From positions 1 to 11,793 of the forward strand of contig JAFQCI010000073.1 of the NCBI GenBank assembly GCA_017416505.1: a stretch of 11,793 bases of DNA, read 5' to 3'. Source of the DNA: Lachnospiraceae bacterium. GTDB lineage: Bacteria; Bacillota_A; Clostridia; Lachnospirales; Lachnospiraceae. The position numbers and the translations under genes were made by a program. The notes under the pieces were generated by a model. The model was not told the origin of the DNA, ran no database searches, and saw only the letters and a program-made list of their open reading frames with translations. Shown piece after piece: positions 7,327 through 11,793 of this stretch; position 1 is the stretch's first letter, and each line of letters starts with the position of its first letter.

Positions 7327-7332
7327 TTGACT
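7327..7332 (+). promoter_or_regulatory. Outward -35-like box at the right end of IS110
   Basis: TTGACT points out of the element about 12-15 nt from its right end. It has no -10 box in the flank, but could pair with TATAAT at 5865-5870 in a circular form. The enclosing 9-mer TTGACTATT also occurs in the leader at 5911-5919. Confidence 0.45.
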
Positions 7333-7349
7333 ATTCATAGTTGGTCTCC

Positions 7350-7883
7350 TCAGTCTCCCAACAAACTAACTGGCGACACTTTAACATACGCCTCTCTCAC
7401 AGCCGCCATAAAACCATTACGTCTTTTGGTAAACAATTGCCTCTCTGACAAAGTTGTATGGAAACCAAACTGTCCAAAATTATTTAATGTTGTACACTGA
7501 CGTATCATACCCCCACCTTCTACAGCCACTTCTTGCTTGGCAAACCACAATTCAACACTTCTATTTACCTTCATCATATCTCGTAATATCTGTTTATCAA
7601 GTGACTTCTCCCATATACAGCTATTAGCAATAACGAAATCACCACATGCAACCTCATACAAAGAACATATAAGTCGTACTTCACCTATATGTGCCGTAAT
7701 AAAGGTACCATTCATTCCATCATTAGAAATGCAATATAAAAATTGCTTGCTAGTACCTTTTATCTGTAGTATCTTCCACTCTGTAACCTCTGCATTTGTC
7801 ACTTGCCGAATATAGTTAAGGCGTGCTCCCAATTGGCTATTATCTACATAAATATCCTTACCAGTACTTACAATCCATCTCAC
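7350..7883 (-). CDS. Unrecognised 177-aa partner of the MBL-fold protein
   Basis: The start is GTG 7883, inside the last codons of the MBL gene (26-nt overlap), with GGAG 9 nt upstream, so the two are translationally coupled. I do not recognise the family. The protein is predicted mixed alpha/beta: a strand-rich N-terminus (RWIVSTGKDIYVDN), then TFITAHIGEV, GDFVIANSCIWE, SVELWFAKQEV and a conserved-looking C-terminus (FGFHTTLSERQLF, then RRNGFMAAVREAY). H65 at the end of one predicted strand and C89 at the end of another recall a caspase/CHAT-like His/Cys pair, but the spacing of 24 residues is shorter than usual, so this is weak. Its stop lies only a few bases from the IS110 right end; before insertion it was probably followed directly by the membrane-protein gene. 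Confidence 0.75.
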   Translation of the reverse strand: MRWIVSTGKDIYVDNSQLGARLNYIRQVTNAEVTEWKILQIKGTSKQFLYCISNDGMNGTFITAHIGEVRLICSLYEVACGDFVIANSCIWEKSLDKQILRDMMKVNRSVELWFAKQEVAVEGGGMIRQCTTLNNFGQFGFHTTLSERQLFTKRRNGFMAAVREAYVKVSPVSLLGD

Positions 7884-8793
7884 CCAGCTTCACTCCTTGT
7901 GGCTTACTAACTGATATATTTGCAAATCCTTTTTTAGGAATGTCTACCACTCCATTTCTAGTATTTAATGCTGGCGTGTAATATTCTTCCTGCATATATT
8001 CTACTAGTTTATCAGAACCACCGCTCGTTGCTCCTGAACCTGTATTATCAGATACCAGATAAGTTTTACTATAGGAATCTTTGAGTTCTTCAAAAATTCT
8101 TTGAGCATCATCCAGCTTTCCATGGTGTGGTAGCTGAATAATTTCATAGTTATCCAAATTATGCAAATATGAAGGTGATGCATCTCCACACAACAATATC
8201 GTCTGTGCACCATCCAGCTCACATTTTAATTGGACACTGGCGGCATTCATCACTGTCTCGCCTTCAATTTTAGTAACGCTATCATCTTCTATTGCCTGTG
8301 CTACAACTTCTACAAATTCATCTTCGGTCGGTCCGGCAATCGTCCCCGTTACTACCTTTGTATTTACAGCTGAATCCTTCACTGTAAAGCCATACTCCTG
8401 AGCCTTTTCCACGATTCCTTTTATATTATCGAACTTCTCAAGAATATGTTTCTTAGTTGCTGGTAATGTTCTTCTCTCATCGTCAAGCACATCCAGTACT
8501 TTTCTTGCACTTTTCAAATACAATGATGAATATACAGTAACCATATACTGCTCATTGTACAAATACTCTAATAATTCAATAACTCCGTTAGTATGGTCGC
8601 TATCATTGTGTGAAACCACAATATGCACCTGTGAAATCAGAGAATTACCCTCAAGGAATTTTTCAACTTCTTGTGCATGACGTGAATGTCCGCAATCATA
8701 AACAATCAGCGACGTGTCATCATACAGTAATATACAATCACCATATCTAGTATCTTTGTCATTATCATAATGACTTAATGCCTTTAATTTCAT
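7858..8793 (-). CDS. ComEC-type metallo-beta-lactamase-fold protein
   Basis: The 311-aa protein starts at ATG 8793, with AAGGA 7 nt upstream. Metal-binding motifs of the fold are complete: SHNDSDH (H62, D64, D66, H67) in the H-x-D-x-D-H form seen in ComEC/Rec2 C-terminal domains rather than the HxHxDH of lactamases, LCGDAS (D203) and LPHHG (H223, H224). There is no signal peptide and no membrane helix, so this is a soluble stand-alone version acting in the cytoplasm, presumably a nuclease or phosphodiesterase. The domain is established; the substrate is unknown. A helical insertion lies at about 90-135. The next gene overlaps its end, and a small basic protein gene lies 129 nt upstream, so the three probably form one functional unit. 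Confidence 0.88.
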   Translation of the reverse strand: MKLKALSHYDNDKDTRYGDCILLYDDTSLIVYDCGHSRHAQEVEKFLEGNSLISQVHIVVSHNDSDHTNGVIELLEYLYNEQYMVTVYSSLYLKSARKVLDVLDDERRTLPATKKHILEKFDNIKGIVEKAQEYGFTVKDSAVNTKVVTGTIAGPTEDEFVEVVAQAIEDDSVTKIEGETVMNAASVQLKCELDGAQTILLCGDASPSYLHNLDNYEIIQLPHHGKLDDAQRIFEELKDSYSKTYLVSDNTGSGATSGGSDKLVEYMQEEYYTPALNTRNGVVDIPKKGFANISVSKPQGVKLGEMDCKYW

Positions 8794-8922
8794 CAATTAA
8801 TCCTTTCTACAGATATCATATCGTACCTGATTTATTCTGCTATTTTCAGAAACAATATATTTTTATACAAAAATAGAGCCCTTTTAAGACATGCTCAGGT
8901 CTGTGATTCTCAGCTACTCAAA

Positions 8923-9048
8923 TCAATGGTACTTCGCCTTGTGATTAGCCAATGTCTTTCCAGCTTTACTCTTAGTACTCTTGCTGGTTGACTTGCTGGC
9001 CAATTTCTTAGCTGCACTACCGACTTTACCGCCATGATGTACTGCCAT
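8923..9048 (-). CDS. 41-aa Lys/Ser/Ala-rich basic small protein
   Basis: A short gene supported by an excellent ribosome binding site, AAAGGAGG at 9058-9065, 9 nt from ATG 9048. The protein begins MAVHHGGKVGSAAKKL and ends NHKAKYH. It has 10 Lys, 6 Ser and 4 His in 41 residues and no acidic residues, resembling a disordered histone-tail-like peptide. Three short SK/TK units (SKS-TSKSTKSK) form a small repeat around residues 18-28. I do not know its family. Because of its place directly before the MBL gene it may bind nucleic acid or act as a substrate or regulator of the MBL or its partner; this is conjecture. Coding is supported by the ribosome binding site and composition only. Confidence 0.7.
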   Translation of the reverse strand: MAVHHGGKVGSAAKKLASKSTSKSTKSKAGKTLANHKAKYH

Positions 9049-9110
9049 ATCACAATACCTCCTTTGCAAAATTTCCTTGCACAAGAAGGTTTTCTTTGGT
9101 ATTATTAGTT

Positions 9111-9143
9111 TGCGAGAAAAATAAGTCCAAAGACTTTCTTTGG
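9111..9143 (-). terminator. Candidate intrinsic terminator after the TOPRIM-like gene
   Basis: Read on the minus strand, CCAAAG (9143-9138) and CTTTGG (9132-9127) form a 6-bp stem with an AAAGT loop, followed by ACTTATTTTTC. It lies about 75 nt downstream of the stop at 9217 and would separate the ATPase/TOPRIM unit from the 41-aa gene. Confidence 0.5.
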
Positions 9144-9154
9144 CAAGGGAATCA

Positions 9155-9204
9155 GTCAGAGTTAAGCTCTGGCTTTTTCTATGTAAAGAGCTATGCTCTT
9201 ACAT
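9155..9204. other. Two adjacent strong hairpins with mutually exclusive pairing
   Basis: GTCAGAG/CTCTGGC (9155-9161, 9167-9173) is followed on the plus strand by TTTTT, like a plus-strand terminator. ATGTAA-GAGC/GCTC-TTACAT (9181-9204) is a 10-bp stem with one bulged A and a 3-nt loop. AGCTCT (9165-9170) can alternatively pair with AGAGCT (9187-9192), so the two hairpins can exchange. It could be an attenuator or part of a small RNA; no known class is recognised. Confidence 0.45.
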
Positions 9205-9216
9205 GTCAATCATTAT

Positions 9217-9810
9217 TCAATTTTTGTCTACACCAAGAGCCTTATACAAAGGATTCAGCTGGTCTTTCACTGCATTTGCAATCTTATCGATATCTAAACG
9301 CCCTATCATACCATTACTCTGTATTCCTTTATAATAGACTTTATTAGCCTGCTTGTACAAACGCTGAAGTTTATCGTATCCATTCTTTCCAGATACCTTC
9401 GTGTTCTTACTCAACCTCAAGAACCCTAAAATTCCTTCTATATCATATAAAAAACAATCTTCAATTGATCTCTTTGCTTGTACATGAATAATCTTTGAAG
9501 CTCCGTTATCCATAAGCACTTTCTTTACTTCGTCCCACTTTATCGGTGGCTTAGGAGCAAAATCAAACACATCTGTGTCACTGCAAAGTACGATTGTAAA
9601 TTCACAATCAACCTCATATTTCGGCTTAATTTCTTTTATAAATTTTCTAAGAGCAATACTTTTAAAGCCACCTACACCTCTGACGTTCCTATATTCAATA
9701 TTAGTATCGAATCTGCCCGCAGGGTGTAGTTTCCTGGCGTTTGCAACTACTTGCTTATAAAATTCAACCTCTGTATCACCCTCTACAAAAAGTACAAGGC
9801 ATTTACTCAT
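9217..9810 (-). CDS. TOPRIM-like nuclease candidate paired with the ATPase
   Basis: The start is taken as ATG 9810 (MSKCLVLFVEGDTE..., 197 aa), overlapping the ATPase stop by 8 nt (ATGAGTAA). ATG 9816 two codons upstream is also possible; GGAG at 9821-9824 could serve either. The protein shows the TOPRIM order of acidic residues: E10 in LVLFVEGDTE, then an IVLCSDTDVF strand with D78 and D80, then R114 and E117 in KRSIEDCFLYD, a motif like that of DUF4435-type proteins such as AriB. The basic C-terminus lacks other known domains. Together with the upstream ATPase it resembles a split OLD nuclease, the arrangement also used by PARIS. The fold is inferred from motifs; nuclease activity and exact family are not proven. 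Confidence 0.75.
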   Translation of the reverse strand: MSKCLVLFVEGDTEVEFYKQVVANARKLHPAGRFDTNIEYRNVRGVGGFKSIALRKFIKEIKPKYEVDCEFTIVLCSDTDVFDFAPKPPIKWDEVKKVLMDNGASKIIHVQAKRSIEDCFLYDIEGILGFLRLSKNTKVSGKNGYDKLQRLYKQANKVYYKGIQSNGMIGRLDIDKIANAVKDQLNPLYKALGVDKN

Positions 9811-11089
9811 CGGCATCACACTCCAAATAATCACTTATATTACTCTCTGAATCAGCAAGCATCGAGAACAGATAATCTCCCATACTCATATTAAATCCAG
9901 CTGCATCATTCTCTAACTGTTTCTGCCCTAATTTCTTAAACGCAAAAAATTCTGCTACACCAGGTTTTCTATTCATACCAACATGAATCCATGAAGGATT
10001 CAAATAGCTGATAATATATGGTGAATGACTCGTGATAATTACCTTACAATCATCCAACAACTGACTTATAATTTGTATATATGCTTGGAACAGTCCAGGA
10101 TGAACAGAGTTCTCAGGCTCTTCAATCGCAATCAGAGAAATATTATTAACACTTGATACAATTATCTTGGTCAATATCATAAACACTCTCTTAGCACCAT
10201 CTGACATCATCGAAAAGTTAACCGGATTCGCCAAGTTTTTATCCTTAACAAATAAAACGTAGATGGAATTTGTAAATATGAATGGTGCATCTTCAGGGAA
10301 CTGGTCACTCTCCGACGCATTAATTTTAAAGCTCTTTACAATAACATCCTCAATATCTGGGAACAACTGAAAATACACATCTTTCAGCAACTCAAACTTA
10401 TCTGGATTCTGCTTCTTCAAATTGAAAATAATGCGTGGAAGGTTATCAGCATTAATCATCTCGTTTTCAAAACCTTTACGAATGATTGGGTCAGGCTGGT
10501 AAAAGCTCTTTGCATCCAAGTTGTTTTCCATATACATTCTCATGTTATTCAACTTTTTAATGAATTCCGCATAATAAAGTTCATCATATGCTCTAAGCTT
10601 ATTTACAACAAGCTCCGAAGGCTCCACCTTAATCTTTGATGAACATCTACCAGTCTCGGAACTCTTATACAATGCAACCTCTTTTGTTCTGTTGATAAGC
10701 TGTGTATACTTCTGTCCTTTCTCATCCAGTTTGATTCTCAAATACTCCTGAACAATCTCAGGAACCTCGTCCTCATCACATTTCCAAGAAAACTCATATC
10801 CATACTGTACACGATACTCCTGTCCAGCATCCTCGGTTAATACTTCCACCTCAAACCTGTAATTTCTGCCCTGCATACTCTGGTTAATCGGAATAAGATT
10901 AGAATTAGCCATCATTTCCATCTTATCATCGATAGATGCCTTTATAAAAGCCAATCCAAAATCAATGCCAGAAAGTACGTTGGACTTACCAAAATTATTA
11001 AGTGCTACCAAAGCTGTAATATTATCAAAAGTTATTTTTACATCAGATAGATTCTTAAAACCATCTATCAACACGGCCTGTATCTTCAT
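9803..11089 (-). CDS. OLD-like ABC ATPase of a two-gene ATPase/TOPRIM system
   Basis: The start is set at ATG 11089 (MKIQAVLIDGFKNLSD, 428 aa), with AAGGAG 9 nt upstream. A TTG at 11122 extends the frame, but that region overlaps the candidate -10 box. Motifs run in the order of SMC/OLD-type ATPases: Walker A ALNNFGKSN (29-37, with Ala in place of the usual first Gly), ABC signature MSDGAKR (295-301), Walker B LIAIEEPENS (319-328, E323/E324) and an H-loop in TSHSPY (H355). Residues about 60-280 between the motifs are the helical insertion. There is no TOPRIM domain in the chain; it is supplied by the overlapping downstream gene. In comparable systems (PARIS, Gabija, OLD) the ATPase senses invasion and licenses the nuclease. 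That role is inferred here. Confidence 0.85.
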   Translation of the reverse strand: MKIQAVLIDGFKNLSDVKITFDNITALVALNNFGKSNVLSGIDFGLAFIKASIDDKMEMMANSNLIPINQSMQGRNYRFEVEVLTEDAGQEYRVQYGYEFSWKCDEDEVPEIVQEYLRIKLDEKGQKYTQLINRTKEVALYKSSETGRCSSKIKVEPSELVVNKLRAYDELYYAEFIKKLNNMRMYMENNLDAKSFYQPDPIIRKGFENEMINADNLPRIIFNLKKQNPDKFELLKDVYFQLFPDIEDVIVKSFKINASESDQFPEDAPFIFTNSIYVLFVKDKNLANPVNFSMMSDGAKRVFMILTKIIVSSVNNISLIAIEEPENSVHPGLFQAYIQIISQLLDDCKVIITSHSPYIISYLNPSWIHVGMNRKPGVAEFFAFKKLGQKQLENDAAGFNMSMGDYLFSMLADSESNISDYLECDADE

Positions 11090-11122
11090 AGTGACACACT
11101 CCTTCTTCTTTATCATACTCAA

Positions 11123-11151
11123 ACTATATCACCTCTTTCATTAAAACGCAA
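11123..11151 (-). promoter_or_regulatory. Candidate promoter of the ATPase/TOPRIM unit
   Basis: On the minus strand TTGCGT (11151-11146) is separated by exactly 17 bp from TATAGT (11128-11123). Transcription would begin near 11116, giving a 5' leader of about 27 nt before ATG 11089. The -10 is good (5 of 6); the -35 matches only the TTG. Confidence 0.5.
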
Positions 11152-11164
11152 CAACTTTTTGCGT
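11146..11164. promoter_or_regulatory. Inverted repeat over the -35 box, possible operator
   Basis: ACGCAA (11146-11151) and TTGCGT (11159-11164) form a perfect 6-bp inverted repeat with 7-bp spacing. One arm is the -35 box, so a dimeric repressor bound here would block the promoter. No regulator gene is visible in the window. Confidence 0.4.
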
Positions 11165-11301
11165 ATTTTATAATTATTTTATTACTATCCATCCGTTTTT
11201 ATTCGTTTGCGTTATTATTTTTTGCTTTTTATTCAAGACAGGAATGTTCTAAACATTTTCAGAAACACCTTATCTGTATTCTTTAAATCATCAATTTAAA
11301 C

Positions 11302-11339
11302 AAAAAATCCCACTACCTACATTTCTGTAAATAGTGGGA
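11302..11339 (-). terminator. Intrinsic terminator of the right-edge ATPase/56-aa unit
   Basis: TCCCACTA (11308-11315) pairs perfectly with TAGTGGGA (11332-11339), with an inner TACA/TGTA stem, and is followed on the minus strand by six T (11307-11302). It begins 9 nt after the stop of the 56-aa gene. An AT-only 7-bp hairpin lies just beyond (11282-11300). Confidence 0.8.
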
Positions 11340-11347
11340 CGAAAATC

Positions 11348-11518
11348 TTATATCAGCATACAAACCTCAACTTCAATGTCATTCCATTGATTGTGCCGTA
11401 GGTATGCTCCATAACTTTTTCTATATTCTTTTGCTTTTTCAAAATCCAGCTTTACACTAAATAAATAGCATTCGCCTACTTTTGATTGATAGCTGCCTGT
11501 GCAGAGTACACATTCCAT
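11348..11518 (-). CDS. 56-aa Cys-containing small protein
   Basis: A short gene that starts at ATG 11518, 13 nt after the stop of the ATPase, with AGGA at 11525-11528, and ends just before a strong terminator. The protein begins MECVLCTGSY; C3 and C6 form a CxxC, with C17 and C53 elsewhere. It has a charged helix (DFEKAKEYRKSYGAYLR) in the middle and no membrane segment. The position between ATPase stop and terminator, with a ribosome binding site, supports real coding. I do not recognise it. It may be a small partner or regulator of the ATPase. Confidence 0.65.
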   Translation of the reverse strand: MECVLCTGSYQSKVGECYLFSVKLDFEKAKEYRKSYGAYLRHNQWNDIEVEVCMLI

Positions 11519-11531
11519 GGTGTTATCCTAA

Positions 11532-11793
11532 CTATTCGAATTCCTTTTCATGTCTTTTAAAAAATTCATAAAAATATCGTACATTTTCTAATTCGTTCCA
11601 TTTTGCAACATCATACTCTTTCGTATCTAAATTATATATTTTTGCATTTAAGGTTCCGAGCATAAACGGTGAATGAGTCGCTATAATAAATTGGCATTGT
11701 AATAATCTTGCCATTTTATTAATCTCCTCTGCTAAGACAACCTGATTTGCCGGCGAAAGTGATACTTCTGGCTCATCCAATAAATACAGTGAA
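11532..11793 (-). CDS. ABC/AAA-type ATPase, C-terminal fragment (runs off the right edge)
   Basis: The frame is open from the window edge and ends at TAG 11532. It begins SLYLLDEPEVSLSP, a canonical Walker B and D-loop, followed by FIIATHSPFML, the H-loop histidine of ABC-type ATPases. The ending (KIYNLD, then KWNELENVRYFYEFFKRH) is characteristic in my experience of small stand-alone AAA_21-type ATPases. The Walker A half lies outside the window. A TTG at 11780 inside this stretch is not a start, because the reading frame and the conserved motif continue upstream of it. The 56-aa gene follows after 13 nt, and the unit ends at the terminator at 11302-11339. Function is unknown; such ATPases are common in defence islands. 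Confidence 0.85.
   Translation of the reverse strand, partial: SLYLLDEPEVSLSPANQVVLAEEINKMARLLQCQFIIATHSPFMLGTLNAKIYNLDTKEYDVAKWNELENVRYFYEFFKRHEKEFE

Larger units (their letters stand above)
5860..7345 (+). mobile_element. IS110-family insertion sequence (approximate ends)
   Basis: An intact DEDD transposase with a left non-coding leader of about 195 nt and a right non-coding part of about 125 nt. As is usual for IS110 elements there are no terminal inverted repeats. The right end is placed near 7344 because ATTCATAGTTGG (7333-7344) matches, at 11 of 12 bases, ATTTATAGTTGG (5954-5965) in the leader, the relation expected between the left donor and its guide in a bridge RNA. The left end is placed near 5860, just before a TATAAT box. 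Ends are uncertain by several bases. It sits between the stop of the 177-aa gene and the ribosome binding site of the membrane-protein gene. Confidence 0.75.

Noticed and set aside
8797..8922. Possible terminator or promoter between the 41-aa gene and the MBL gene
   Set aside because: Only a GAGC/GCTC stem of 4-5 bp before TATTTTT and AT-only hairpins are seen; too weak to call. The 126 nt are otherwise empty.
9096..9347. Plus-strand reading frames over the hairpin region and the end of the TOPRIM-like gene
   Set aside because: They overlap a better supported minus-strand gene and strong hairpins, and have no plausible ribosome binding site or protein family.
1..11793. CRISPR array, tRNA or rRNA genes, phage attachment site
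   Set aside because: No regularly spaced repeats, no cloverleaf-like or rRNA-like sequence, and no integrase gene were found on either strand.

Overview
The window looks like part of a genomic defence or accessory island from a low-GC Gram-positive bacterium, most likely a gut Clostridia/Lachnospiraceae-type organism. This rests on the AT-rich sequence, strong GGAGG-type ribosome binding sites, GTG and TTG starts, and the kinds of insertion sequence present. No taxonomic marker gene is present, so the assignment is an inference. Every cargo gene is on the minus strand; only the two transposases are on the plus strand.

Read in the direction of transcription (right to left), the layout is as follows. 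(1) The 3' end of a small ABC-type ATPase gene (11532 to the edge), a 56-aa Cys-containing small protein (11348-11518) and a good intrinsic terminator (11302-11339). (2) A new transcription unit with a candidate promoter and operator at 11123-11164, an OLD-like ATPase (9803-11089) overlapping by 8 nt a TOPRIM-like nuclease candidate (9217-9810), then a terminator and two further hairpins (9111-9204). (3) A 41-aa Lys/Ser/Ala-rich basic protein (8923-9048), a ComEC-type metallo-beta-lactamase-fold protein (7858-8793) and an unrecognised 177-aa partner overlapping it by 26 nt (7350-7883). (4) An IS110-family element (about 5860-7345) with a candidate bridge RNA in its left leader. (5) A four-helix membrane protein (5280-5834) and an unrecognised 209-aa protein (4537-5166) whose original N-terminus seems to have been cut off by a one-base indel. 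(6) A 1.78-kb DDE-transposase IS with 16-bp perfect terminal inverted repeats (2742-4525). (7) A TIR-domain protein (1864-2718), a DUF3644 protein with an RxxxxH (HEPN-like) motif (635-1819), a frameshifted small gene (165-586), and the 5' end of a second ATPase of the same type as the one at the right edge (1-134).

If the two insertion sequences are mentally removed, the minus-strand genes from the 41-aa protein to the left-edge ATPase become closely spaced, as in one long operon or two or three abutting operons. The likely biology is anti-phage or inter-element conflict: ATPase+TOPRIM, TIR, HEPN-like and ComEC-type MBL proteins all recur in such islands. The best candidate for something undescribed is the module of 41-aa basic protein, MBL, 177-aa partner, membrane protein and 209-aa protein, possibly extended by TIR and DUF3644. 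Insertions and two apparent one-base frameshifts suggest parts of the island are decaying or phase-variable.
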